Positions 24,953 through 32,923 of a DNA stretch of 44,361 nt are shown here, in pieces. The notes beneath the pieces were generated by a model. It ran no database searches. It was given only the letters and a program-made list of their open reading frames with translations, and was not told the DNA's origin. The translations under genes were made by a program, and so were the position numbers. Within the stretch, counting starts at the first letter, position 1. Each line of letters starts with the position of its first letter. This DNA is from a bacterium. GTDB lineage: Bacteria; Zhuqueibacterota; QNDG01. The DNA is taken from NCBI GenBank assembly GCA_021158245.1, contig JAGGVB010000204.1:1-44361 (forward strand). Reading direction: 5' to 3'.

Positions 24953-26459
24953 ACTCTTTTTTAGGTAGCGTAAAAATAAATTCAGATCCTGTGTTATTTC
25001 GTGATTCCGCTTTTATTGTCCCTTTGTGATGTTCAATTATTTTTTTACACATAGCAAGCCCGATTCCCGTTCCCTGAACAGAATCATCCTTATCAAGCCT
25101 TTCAAAAATATTAAACATTCTTTGTGAATCCTTCACCTTAAACCCGGGGCCGTTATCTGTAACACAGAACTCAAAGAAGTGATCTGTTTCCCTTACAGAG
25201 ATATCTATTTCAGGCCTCTCTTTATCACAAAATTTAATTGAATTTGTAATTAAATTCTGAAAGACCTGGCCCAGCTGAATTGGATCGCCTGTAATGACAG
25301 GTAAATTCTTTTTTGTGATTTTTGTATCTGTCTCATCAATATAAAACATCAAATCAGCCTGCACTTTTTTCAGAACATCATTTAAGTCAACATTTGAAAA
25401 TTTCGTTTTCCTTGTTGTCAATCTTGAGAAATCAAGCAGGTCTTCAATCATAGCCTGCATCCTAACAGCGCCATTGGAGGCAAAATTTATAAAACTGTCG
25501 GCATCCTCACCAAGCCGGCCCTTGTATCTTTCCGAAAGAAGCCTCAAAAACTCTGTGACCATTCTGAGCGGTTCCCTTAAATCATGGCTCGCAACATAGG
25601 CGAATTGTTCAAGTTCGCTATTAGACCTCTCAAGTTTTCGATTTAAATCTCTTAACTTGTCTTCTGCAATTTTTCTCTCGGAAATGTCCCTGCTTATGCC
25701 CAGAATGCCTTCAGGTAAATTTGAATTATTTCTAATAAGGGATATTTTTGTTTCAGTCCATATATCTTTATTCTCTATTGTCCTGAACGGAAGTTCGATC
25801 ATTATAGACGAAAATTTATTATTTTCTGCTGTAATTTCCGTTAATTTTCCCAATTCTTTTTCCAGGACAACCTTTGCCTCGTCAGCCATAATATCCAGCC
25901 AGGGTTTATTAATTATTTCATCGCTTTCATATCCCAGAAGATTTTTCACAGAAGGGCTTGCAAACGTAATTTCAAGGTCGTAATTAACTATCCATACAAA
26001 ATCACTCATATTCTCAGCAAGAAGCCTGTATCTGCTCTCACTTCTTTCAAGTGCCTCCTCAGCTTCACGCCTTCTTGTTACATCAGTAACTATCAGCATT
26101 ACAGAAGATACAGCATCTTCTTCAAAAACAGGGCCGAACCTTACCTCATACCAGGCCTGTGCATTCGGATTTCCACTGCCTCTGCAAATAATACTATCAG
26201 GCCTGCCGGATTCAAAAACCCTGGTTATGTGCTCGTTAAATATCTCCGTATATTCTGTATCTGTAAATGCTTCAAACTTTTGCCCTATAACTTCTTCTTT
26301 TAAAAATCCGGGGAGTTTTCTGTTTACATAAGTAATTTTCCCTCTTTTATTGATATTCATAATAAAATCGGGAGAATTGCGCAATAGAACTTCGAATCCT
26401 TCGGCCTCAGGAAAATTGTTGCTTCTTTCAGTCAATGTACCCATATAAGGCATTTCCAT
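24933..26459 (-). CDS. Cytosolic tandem-PAS histidine kinase
   Basis: A 508-residue soluble sensor kinase. PAS 1 spans about residues 20-135 (FEVLLRNSPDFIMNINKRGKI), PAS 2 about 140-262 (YRLLAENMSDFVWIVNYDLEITFASPS). A HisKA domain with FAYVASHDLREPLRMVTEF and a HATPase with QVFQNLITNSIKFCDK, DNGPGFK and GTGIGLAMCKKIIEHHKGTI follow. The HisKA region closely resembles that of the 421-residue kinase, suggesting that the two kinase/receiver pairs arose by duplication. It is the second gene in the operon. Confidence 0.95.
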   Translation of the reverse strand: MEMPYMGTLTERSNNFPEAEGFEVLLRNSPDFIMNINKRGKITYVNRKLPGFLKEEVIGQKFEAFTDTEYTEIFNEHITRVFESGRPDSIICRGSGNPNAQAWYEVRFGPVFEEDAVSSVMLIVTDVTRRREAEEALERSESRYRLLAENMSDFVWIVNYDLEITFASPSVKNLLGYESDEIINKPWLDIMADEAKVVLEKELGKLTEITAENNKFSSIMIELPFRTIENKDIWTETKISLIRNNSNLPEGILGISRDISERKIAEDKLRDLNRKLERSNSELEQFAYVASHDLREPLRMVTEFLRLLSERYKGRLGEDADSFINFASNGAVRMQAMIEDLLDFSRLTTRKTKFSNVDLNDVLKKVQADLMFYIDETDTKITKKNLPVITGDPIQLGQVFQNLITNSIKFCDKERPEIDISVRETDHFFEFCVTDNGPGFKVKDSQRMFNIFERLDKDDSVQGTGIGLAMCKKIIEHHKGTIKAESRNNTGSEFIFTLPKKEYETEDE

Positions 26460-26461
26460 TT

Positions 26462-27298
26462 TCAGAATAACTCCTGTAAATCATGCACTATAGACCATGC
26501 ATTTTTCTGAACTTCCGCAGAAATTTTATGTTCATCAAAAATAATAATCAAATTTTGAAATTTCCCGTTTTTCGAATACAGAAAATATTTTTTTTGTATT
26601 ATTTTTTTAATTATTCCATTTATCGTTTTAAGATAAAGCCTCTGTATAGCAGGCCCTCTTTCAGTAATGATCCTGCTGCTGAAATTTATTCTTCTCCGGA
26701 CACAATCAGAATCTCCATATGTTTTATAAATCAAATCAACATTTGATCCTATGGTTTCTGTTTCAGGCCATTCTGTTATACCTGCCGCTCTATTATTAAT
26801 CATATTTATTTCACCTGCATCATCAACTAAAATTACCCCCGCGGACAATCTTCCTATCATACTGACAAGTTTCATATAGGCCATGCCCATCTTCTGCTCG
26901 AATTCAGCTTTATCCAAAGCGCATTTAATCGTTAAATTCAGCTCTCTTGAGTTAAATGGTTTTTGTATATAGCCGTAAGGATTTGTCGCCATGGCCCTGC
27001 CGTATGTATTCTCATCAGTATTGGCTGTTAGAAAAATTATCGGTATATTGAACTCCTTTCTAATTTTCTGAGAAGTCTCAATACCATCCATATTGCCCTT
27101 TAATTTAATATCCATCAAAATAACATCAGGAGTATGGTGATAAAGCTTTTCAATAGCATCAATGCCTTCATCAACAGACCCGATAATTCCATACCCCATT
27201 TGTTTTAAATGTTCCTGCAATTCAAGAGACACAATCCATTCATCTTCAACAATGAGTACAGATGGTTTCTGAACAGTCTTCAATTCCGCCGTATTCAT
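26462..27298 (-). CDS. Response regulator: receiver plus PAS-like domain
   Basis: A 278-residue protein. The receiver (about residues 10-130) has LIVEDEWIVSLELQEHL, phospho-acceptor Asp in VILMDIKLKGNMDGIE, FLTANTD and YIQKPFNSRE. A helical linker and a PAS-like fold (about 150-255: LSAGVILVDDAGEINMINNRAAGITEWP) follow, without a DNA-binding or catalytic output. ATG at 27298 with GGGAG was chosen over an upstream TTG. It is the first gene of the eight-gene signalling operon, immediately before the tandem-PAS kinase. Confidence 0.9.
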   Translation of the reverse strand: MNTAELKTVQKPSVLIVEDEWIVSLELQEHLKQMGYGIIGSVDEGIDAIEKLYHHTPDVILMDIKLKGNMDGIETSQKIRKEFNIPIIFLTANTDENTYGRAMATNPYGYIQKPFNSRELNLTIKCALDKAEFEQKMGMAYMKLVSMIGRLSAGVILVDDAGEINMINNRAAGITEWPETETIGSNVDLIYKTYGDSDCVRRRINFSSRIITERGPAIQRLYLKTINGIIKKIIQKKYFLYSKNGKFQNLIIIFDEHKISAEVQKNAWSIVHDLQELF

Positions 27299-27430
27299 AA
27301 ATCTCCCTGGAAGCAATGATATTTTTCAATTTATATCAGGGCAAAGTTCTTGCCATGAAGCCTATTTTTCAGATTTAAATTGGGCATGAAAATAAAGGAG
27401 TTACACGTAGAAATGCAATTTATTTAAAGT

Positions 27431-27466
27431 GAAATAATAAAAGGCAGGGAATTTCTACCCTGCCTT
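27431..27466 (-). terminator. Stem-loop terminator of the small lipoprotein gene
   Basis: AAGGCAGGG (27441-27449) pairs perfectly with CCCTGCCTT (27458-27466) across an 8-nt loop. On the minus strand it is followed by TTATTATTTC, a moderate U-rich tail. It sits 40 bp after the stop of the gene ending at 27506. Confidence 0.65.
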
Positions 27467-27505
27467 AAGTAATTTTTTCTTACCGGGGAAATATTCTATG
27501 TTTAA

Positions 27506-28000
27506 TTATTTATTTAGATTTTCATTTAACTTATCAGCAACAGTTTTAACAGCAGACATTATGTGTTCTGTTTTTGATGCAGTATTAATGATAACTAAGT
27601 ACTGTTTATTTAAAAATGAATATATTTTAATCTCACTACTGTCTTTGATATTGTACTCCGGGTTATCAATCAGGATAGAATCAGACAACATTTCGGCAAT
27701 GCTGTCGTTTCCTGATTTATAAATAGTAACTGTAAATGATGAATCAATATTACTGCCCCAACAATAGACAGCCTTTCCCATTTTATCAATTTTTGCGCTC
27801 AATCTCTGTTCTATCTCGCCCGCTCTGCCTGCAGCAATCTCTGAATGTTTATATTCCACAGGCATATTGTCCCATGACCATCCCTTTTCAAATCCAGGTC
27901 CGGGAAAAAGCGTCCTTAAATCATTTTTATCACCCTTATCACAAAAAAGAGAAACTGAAGCTAATGCAATTATTACAAATAAAATCCGGTTCCTTGTCAT
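27506..28000 (-). CDS. Small exported protein, possible lipoprotein
   Basis: A 164-residue protein of unknown family. The N-terminus MTRNRILFVIIALASVSLFC is a signal peptide; the cysteine at residue 20 could be lipidated, but Phe at -1 makes the lipobox atypical. The remaining 140 residues have an alpha/beta pattern, with KMGKAVYCWGSNIDSSFTVTIY and NKQYLVIINTAS near the end. The ATG has a good GGGAG ribosome binding site. It follows the other small exported gene by 23 bp and may be transcribed with it. Confidence 0.65.
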   Translation of the reverse strand: MTRNRILFVIIALASVSLFCDKGDKNDLRTLFPGPGFEKGWSWDNMPVEYKHSEIAAGRAGEIEQRLSAKIDKMGKAVYCWGSNIDSSFTVTIYKSGNDSIAEMLSDSILIDNPEYNIKDSSEIKIYSFLNKQYLVIINTASKTEHIMSAVKTVADKLNENLNK

Positions 28001-28023
28001 TTTTACTCCCTTATTAACTAATA

Positions 28024-28533
28024 CTAATTCTCATTCTTTCCTTTCACAGCAACTATTATGGAAGAAAACCTTTTTAACCATTTATGCCTTACTTTAGCAT
28101 CCTCATTTGAACGCGGTTTAACCTTGCTCCAGCTGTATGCCTGGCTTTCCAGAATTGAAGCCCATTCTCTTGCCTGTTTTATCAGCTTATCTGCACTTTG
28201 CTTATCTTTTTTATCTTTATCCCACTCTGCCTCGACAATTCTTGAAAAAACAATTGAGTATGTTTTAATGCTCCTGCAAGCTTCCCATGCAAAATGATCT
28301 GTAGGAGGGAATGTGTGGTTACTCAAAGAATCATTGATTTTGTGTAAAATGTCCAAAGACTTTGTATAATCTTTATCCAGCCAGCATTCTGCAGCTTTAT
28401 TAATAATAGTCTCTGTTTTCGTCAAATACTGCTCAATGCTGACCTGTCCGAAAATAGGGCCTGCAAACACATTAAAAACAAACAAAAAACAAATACAGAG
28501 TCGTATCCAATGTTTTATTTTAAAATCTAACAT
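28024..28533 (-). CDS. Small exported protein of unknown function
   Basis: A 169-residue protein with a signal peptide (LCICFLFVFNVFAGPIFGQ). The mature part is mainly helical, with a pattern like a degenerate TPR/four-helix bundle (IINKAAECWLDKDYTKSLDILHKIN...ADKLIKQAREWASILESQAY). No family was recognised. Adjacent to the small exported lipoprotein-like gene; the two could form a two-gene envelope unit. The ribosome binding site is weak. Confidence 0.6.
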   Translation of the reverse strand: MLDFKIKHWIRLCICFLFVFNVFAGPIFGQVSIEQYLTKTETIINKAAECWLDKDYTKSLDILHKINDSLSNHTFPPTDHFAWEACRSIKTYSIVFSRIVEAEWDKDKKDKQSADKLIKQAREWASILESQAYSWSKVKPRSNEDAKVRHKWLKRFSSIIVAVKGKNEN

Positions 28534-28564
28534 AGACTACAATCTTAATCCTGTTTGAAAATTT

Positions 28565-29206
28565 CTATCCCTCATCCCTGAAAATCACCTCAACGTTTTT
28601 AACATCCCACAGAGGTTCTATTCTCTCTATTATCTCATTTCTTATATTATTTGCAAACTGATGTTCAGGGGCTAAATTTACCCATACAGAAACATTTCCC
28701 TCATCAATCTTTACATCTGATACAAGTTTTGTTTTTACAATATCAACACCAACAATGGGATTTATCACTCTTGACAATCTTTTGGAAACTACCTTCTCAT
28801 CAGTCGGTATTTTGTTTTTAATCAGGCCATGCTGATGTTCATAGTTTTCAATTGCAGTATGCAGCGCATCAACTGCAAGTACAGCGCAGTGAACCTTAAC
28901 AGGAGGCAGCCCTCCAAGGGCTTTATCCGCTTCTTTCCAGTTGATCTTCTTTGCATCACCAATGGATTTTCCTAATGCAAGGTCTGTAATAATTGATCCT
29001 GTAGCAATATTTGAAGCGCATCCGTATGACTCAAACTTTACGTTACTGATTCTTTTTGTTTCTTCATCAATCTTGAGATAAAGTTTTACCATATCTCCGC
29101 ATGCAGGGCTTCCCTCTGTTGCCTTTGCGTCAGCATCCTCTATTTTACCTACATTATGCGGATGCCTGAAATGATCTAAAACTATATCAGAATACGGCAT
29201 TGACAT
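28565..29206 (-). CDS. IscU/NifU-N scaffold fused to a MIP18 (DUF59) domain
   Basis: A 213-residue fusion. Residues 1-125 are an IscU/NifU-N Fe-S scaffold with all three cluster cysteines: Cys36 in GSPACGD, Cys63 in YGCASNIATGS, and Cys107 in LPPVKVHCAVLA. Residues 137-213 are a MIP18/DUF59 domain (VVSKRLSRVINPIVGVDIVKT...VSVWVNLAPEHQFANNIRNEII), the family of SufT and the eukaryotic CIA targeting subunit. Such a fusion would assemble a cluster and help deliver it. The gene follows the cysteine desulfurase by 24 bp, so the two probably make a minimal Fe-S assembly unit. Confidence 0.88.
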   Translation of the reverse strand: MSMPYSDIVLDHFRHPHNVGKIEDADAKATEGSPACGDMVKLYLKIDEETKRISNVKFESYGCASNIATGSIITDLALGKSIGDAKKINWKEADKALGGLPPVKVHCAVLAVDALHTAIENYEHQHGLIKNKIPTDEKVVSKRLSRVINPIVGVDIVKTKLVSDVKIDEGNVSVWVNLAPEHQFANNIRNEIIERIEPLWDVKNVEVIFRDEG

Positions 29207-29230
29207 ATCTATTCTCCGTTAAATATTTAT

Positions 29231-30394
29231 TTATGACATAGGGCTTATTTTTCTTAATGTATCAACAATCTCTCTGGAAGCATCTACTGCTTTATCAATT
29301 TCTTTAATATTGTTAAATTTACTTAATGTAAATCTTATTGAGCCGTGGGCTCTCTCATGGCTGAACCCCATTGCCATCATTACATAACTAGGCTCAAGCG
29401 AACGTGAAAAGCATGCAGAGCCGGTTATTACTGCTATTCCCCTCATATCAAAGTGCAGGACGACTGATTCTCCTTCTATTTTATTAAAGGAAACATTAAC
29501 ATTTCCGGGAAGACGTCTGCTTAAATCCGCAGGCCCGTTCAGAACAACTCCTTCGATTTCTGAAGTTAATCTGCTAACAAGTCTTTTCTGCATACTCCTT
29601 ATCTTACTGATATCTTCGGTATTTGCAAGTTCAACTGCTTTTGCAAAGCCCACAGCACCCGCAACATTTTCTGTCCCAGGCCTTATATCGAATTCATTGT
29701 ATCCGCCATGAAAAATTTTCTTTAGATTAGTTCCCTTCCTCACAAAAAGAGCGCCTATTCCCTTAGGCCCGTGAATTTTATGTGCAGATAGAGATAAAAA
29801 ATCAGCAGGAATTTTTTTAAGGTCAATATTAATATTAGTAAAAGTCAAAACTACATCCGAATGAAAAAGCACTCCGTTTTCTTTACAGATCTCTGCAATT
29901 TTATCAATATCCTGCAATGTACCGGATTCCTGATTTCCATGCTGAATCGACACAAGAAGAGTTCTTTCATTAATTGAATCTTTAAGCTGGCCCATATCAA
30001 CAAATCCCTGGTTATCAACTTTAAGATATGTTACAGAATAGCCCTGCTCTTCAAGCCATCTGCAGGAATGAATAACGCTGTTGTGTTCTATCTCTGAACA
30101 AATTATATGATTTTTATTCTCATCTGCACCGTACACTACTCCTTTTACTGCAAGATTGTTTGATTCTGTCCCGCCTGAAGTAAAAATAATCTCCTCCGGC
30201 AAAACATTCAACTTACCTGCAATTATATCTCTTGATCTGTCAAGAGCATCTCTTGATCTGATTCCCGGTGTATGGCTGAACTGAGAAGATGCTACTGCAT
30301 AATTCTCTGTAAAATACGGAATCATCGCTTCAACAACAGCAGGGTCCGTTTTTGTTGTAGAAGCATTATCAAAATAGATTAAATTATCTTCCAT
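29231..30394 (-). CDS. NifS/IscS-type cysteine desulfurase (divergent active site)
   Basis: A 387-residue PLP enzyme that should move sulfur from cysteine to the Fe-S scaffold next door. The N-terminal FDNASTTKTDP, TSGGTESNNLAVKG, PLP lysine in SAHKIHGPKG, and the mobile catalytic cysteine in TGSACFSRSLEPSYV are present. Two usually conserved PLP-contact blocks look altered: NNEIG reads NQESG, and HxDAAQ reads HSDVVL, replacing Gln by Leu. The ribosome binding site is GGAG. It lies upstream of and close to the IscU-MIP18 gene and downstream of tRNA-Pro. Confidence 0.9.
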   Translation of the reverse strand: MEDNLIYFDNASTTKTDPAVVEAMIPYFTENYAVASSQFSHTPGIRSRDALDRSRDIIAGKLNVLPEEIIFTSGGTESNNLAVKGVVYGADENKNHIICSEIEHNSVIHSCRWLEEQGYSVTYLKVDNQGFVDMGQLKDSINERTLLVSIQHGNQESGTLQDIDKIAEICKENGVLFHSDVVLTFTNINIDLKKIPADFLSLSAHKIHGPKGIGALFVRKGTNLKKIFHGGYNEFDIRPGTENVAGAVGFAKAVELANTEDISKIRSMQKRLVSRLTSEIEGVVLNGPADLSRRLPGNVNVSFNKIEGESVVLHFDMRGIAVITGSACFSRSLEPSYVMMAMGFSHERAHGSIRFTLSKFNNIKEIDKAVDASREIVDTLRKISPMS

Positions 30395-30462
30395 TATTTC
30401 TCCACAAAAAAAGGGTTATACCGATATTCACTTTCCTCAGCAGAACCCTTTGGCAAATTTTG

Positions 30463-30537
30463 TCGGGGTGGTGAGATTTGAACTCACGGCTTCCTGCTCC
30501 CAAAGCAGGCGCGCTGACCGAGCTGCGCTACACCCCG
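30463..30537 (-). tRNA. tRNA-Pro (anticodon UGG)
   Basis: The minus strand folds into a cloverleaf: acceptor CGGGGTG/CACCCCG with A73, D arm GCGC-AGCTCGGTCA-GCGC, anticodon stem CCTGC/GCAGG with loop TTTGGGA (anticodon TGG), and T arm GTGAG-TTCAAAT-CTCAC. CCA is not encoded. It sits between rdgB and the cysteine desulfurase gene. Confidence 0.96.
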
Positions 30538-30550
30538 TAATACTCTTATC

Positions 30551-30616
30551 AAACGGATATAAAGATACGCTATTTTTACTTTTTATACAACACTTTTTTT
30601 CTCTTTTTATCCGTTT
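30551..30616. repeat. Inverted repeat flanking the tRNA-Pro promoter
   Basis: AAACGGATA (30551-30559) and TATCCGTTT (30608-30616) are perfect 9-bp inverted arms separated by 48 bp. The probable promoter lies between the arms. Confidence 0.5.
30562..30590 (-). promoter_or_regulatory. Promoter for tRNA-Pro
   Basis: On the minus strand TTGTAT (30585-30590) is followed after 17 bp by TATCTT (30562-30567), 24 bp before the tRNA. The -10 matches the one before the reductive-dehalogenase-like gene. Confidence 0.55.
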
Positions 30617-30640
30617 CACCCTGTTCTTTCCTCCTGATAC

Positions 30641-31243
30641 TCAGGGCATCAAAAAAATTTTCCTTATTTCTTCTGCAGCCTTTCTAAATGCTTTTCCTCT
30701 GTGGCTTATTCTGTTTTTCTCTTCCTTTGTCATTTCAGCAAAAGTTTTCCCCTCTTCTTTTACAAAAAAAACAGGATCGTATCCAAAACCCCGGGAACCT
30801 GTAATCTTGTCAAGAATCAGGCCTTCACACACTCCTTCCACGGAAAATTCCACATCTTTATAAACAAATGCTGCAACACAGCGGAATCTTGCGCTTCGTT
30901 TTTCACTGCTTACACCGTTTAAAAGTTCAATAAGTTTTTTATTGTTATCAGCATAAGTTGCATTTTCTCCGGCAAAACGTGCCGAATAAACACCAGGCGC
31001 CCCGTCAAGGAAATCAACTTCCAGCCCTGTATCATCTGCAATAGACGGCAGCCCTGTTTCTTTAAAAGCTGCATGTGCTTTTATTAAAGCATTTTCTTCA
31101 AGAGTACTGCCGGTCTCTTCAATATCTATATTGGAAATATCTCCCAAAGAAACAAGGGAGATATTCGAATTATCAAGTATTGCCTGCAGTTCTTTAATCT
31201 TGTCTTTATTATTAGTTGCAAGGAGTAATTTTGTTAATTCCAC
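30641..31243 (-). CDS. rdgB: XTP/dITP diphosphatase (RdgB/HAM1)
   Basis: A 200-residue house-cleaning nucleotidase that hydrolyses XTP, ITP and their deoxy forms in the cytosol. The family motifs are LLLATNNKDKIKELQ, IADDTGLEVDFLDGAPGVYSARFAG, GSRGFGYDPVFF and ISHRGKAFRKA. The start is GTG with a weak ribosome binding site; the ELTKLLLATNN block begins at once, so no earlier start is needed. It lies 6 bp after the small zinc-ribbon gene. Confidence 0.95.
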   Translation of the reverse strand: MELTKLLLATNNKDKIKELQAILDNSNISLVSLGDISNIDIEETGSTLEENALIKAHAAFKETGLPSIADDTGLEVDFLDGAPGVYSARFAGENATYADNNKKLIELLNGVSSEKRSARFRCVAAFVYKDVEFSVEGVCEGLILDKITGSRGFGYDPVFFVKEEGKTFAEMTKEEKNRISHRGKAFRKAAEEIRKIFLMP

Positions 31244-31249
31244 CTGAAT

Positions 31250-31438
31250 TTAACCCAGTATCTCTTTTTCATTACACTTACAGACACCAACCATCTTCTG
31301 GTTGAATCTCCATGCAGCACTTTTATCAGATTTTTCAGAAGTTATCAATTTCACATACGATATAGCTTCCCCGCATACAGGGCAGTGTTTTGAAAAATCA
31401 CTTGTAGCTTTGTTCATTTTGTCAGCAAATGATGCCAT
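31250..31438 (-). CDS. Small zinc-ribbon protein
   Basis: A 62-residue protein with a CPVCGEAI knuckle near residue 19 and a C-terminal CKCNEKEIL knuckle, which probably bind one zinc. The middle segment SAAWRFNQKMVGVC is basic. The function is unknown. The ATG has a strong GGAGG ribosome binding site and the gene is tightly placed between the GAF membrane protein and rdgB, so it is a real gene despite its size. Confidence 0.8.
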   Translation of the reverse strand: MASFADKMNKATSDFSKHCPVCGEAISYVKLITSEKSDKSAAWRFNQKMVGVCKCNEKEILG

Positions 31439-31458
31439 TTTTCCTCCGTTACTAATTA

Positions 31459-32736
31459 TTATTCGGTATTCATTGAATTATCATTAAAAATTATCGGCCC
31501 CTGTTTCAATTCACGTATCTGCTCTACAAGCTGTATACGCTCAAGTTCCGTTGTAAACTGCCCTGTAAGAAGAGTCAATATGTCTCTGCCTTTTTCACCG
31601 TATTGGTTTGGTGTAGAACTTTCAAAAGAGACACTTCCCCAGACATTCTCCCCTCTTCCGAGAGGTACTGCAAGAAAAGACCGCATTTTATGGTTATGAT
31701 CCTCATCTTTTGAAAATCTGGGCCTTACATAGTCGCCTTCTTCCATATCTCCAATTAAAAGCGGTGTTTTTCTTCTTATAACAAGCCCGGTAAGGCCGTC
31801 ATCAAGATTAAAGCGCCTTCCTTTATCGAGAGAATCTACTTCACCGAAAACACTCTGGATTACTCCCATATTACCGTCAACCGTACAAAGTGTAAATCTG
31901 TCAAAAGGAAACAACTTTTGTGTATACTGCACAAATATGTTAACCGCATTATCAAGATCTTCCGCATTTAAAAGTTCCCGTTCCATATTAAGATGCACGG
32001 CATATACTTCCTGATCTGTTTCCCATTGAAGTCCTCTGTGGCATACTGCCATAACCTGTGTTATAACATTTCCACAGCGTTCTACAATTTTAAAGTCTTC
32101 TTCGCCAAAACTCTCAGCCGTATCACTTCCAAGGGCAAGTACACCTATGATTTCATCAGACCATTTTAAAGGTATACCGACAAAAGACCTCATCTCAAAA
32201 TCAGGAAACCCGTCCAGTTCTGTTCCAATGGGGAGATTGCTTTCCATTAAAGGCTCTTTGCTTTTTGAGATTAAATCAACAAGCCCTTCTCTCGAAGCAA
32301 TTGCAGAATTCCTGATTATTTCACCGCCTGCAAGCCCTGCAAGCATCTCAAAAATTTCCGGTTCTGTTTTTAAATATATCGCAGCATAATTTGCAACAAC
32401 TGATTCTCTTACAATAAACAATATTTCTTCATAGGATTTTTTAAATGCTTCGGCAAAACCAGACCAGGATTCACTTTGTAAAACGCCTCCCGGAATATTG
32501 ACATCTGCACTATCATCAAAATCAGGTACTGACCTTAATTTAGCTGGCCCTGATTGAATTTTAACATAAAACAAAAGAAAATACAATACTCCGAAAACGC
32601 CGATAAAAAGCAACACTTTCAGAATCTGCATTAAAACATCTCTTCCGGAAACCGGAACAAAAAAACCAAAAATAAGTGCAATTACGACACTTATAAATAA
32701 TATCAGCCTTTGTTGTTTATTTTCAATAACTTTCAC
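31459..32736 (-). CDS. Membrane-anchored tandem GAF protein
   Basis: A 425-residue protein. Two N-terminal hydrophobic helices (about residues 10-27 and 33-58) anchor it in the inner membrane. Two GAF domains follow, about 80-225 (ANYAAIYLKTEPE, RSFVGIPLKWSDEIIGVLALGSD) and 245-405 (MRSFLAVPLGRGENVWGSVSFES). No kinase, cyclase or other output domain is present. GAF domains bind small ligands such as cyclic nucleotides; the ligand is not evident. The start is GTG with a weak ribosome binding site. It heads the unit with the zinc ribbon and rdgB. Confidence 0.85.
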   Translation of the reverse strand: MKVIENKQQRLILFISVVIALIFGFFVPVSGRDVLMQILKVLLFIGVFGVLYFLLFYVKIQSGPAKLRSVPDFDDSADVNIPGGVLQSESWSGFAEAFKKSYEEILFIVRESVVANYAAIYLKTEPEIFEMLAGLAGGEIIRNSAIASREGLVDLISKSKEPLMESNLPIGTELDGFPDFEMRSFVGIPLKWSDEIIGVLALGSDTAESFGEEDFKIVERCGNVITQVMAVCHRGLQWETDQEVYAVHLNMERELLNAEDLDNAVNIFVQYTQKLFPFDRFTLCTVDGNMGVIQSVFGEVDSLDKGRRFNLDDGLTGLVIRRKTPLLIGDMEEGDYVRPRFSKDEDHNHKMRSFLAVPLGRGENVWGSVSFESSTPNQYGEKGRDILTLLTGQFTTELERIQLVEQIRELKQGPIIFNDNSMNTE

Positions 32737-32779
32737 AGTTTATTATTTCTCATAAAAATTAATACTATGCAACGTAGTT

Positions 32780-32807
32780 AAGTTAATAAAAATATTAGCA
32801 AAGTCAA
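32780..32807 (-). promoter_or_regulatory. Promoter of the GAF-zinc ribbon-rdgB unit
   Basis: On the minus strand TTGACT (32802-32807) is followed after 16 bp by TAACTT (32780-32785), identical in both hexamers and spacing to the tRNA-Gly promoter. It is divergent from the promoter at 32839. Confidence 0.6.
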
Positions 32808-32838
32808 TAAAAAATCAAATTACATAAAGGAATTTTTC

Positions 32839-32867
32839 TTGACAAATTATTAAGATATGATTACATT
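32839..32867 (+). promoter_or_regulatory. Promoter of the beta-barrel gene
   Basis: TTGACA (32839-32844), 17-bp spacer, TACATT (32862-32867), with 56 bp to the TTG start codon. It is back to back with the GAF promoter, with 31 bp between the -35 elements. Confidence 0.65.
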
Positions 32868-32923
32868 AGAATATATTATTATAGATTTATTTCACCTTTG
32901 CAAAATGCCCGGAGTTTTTAATT

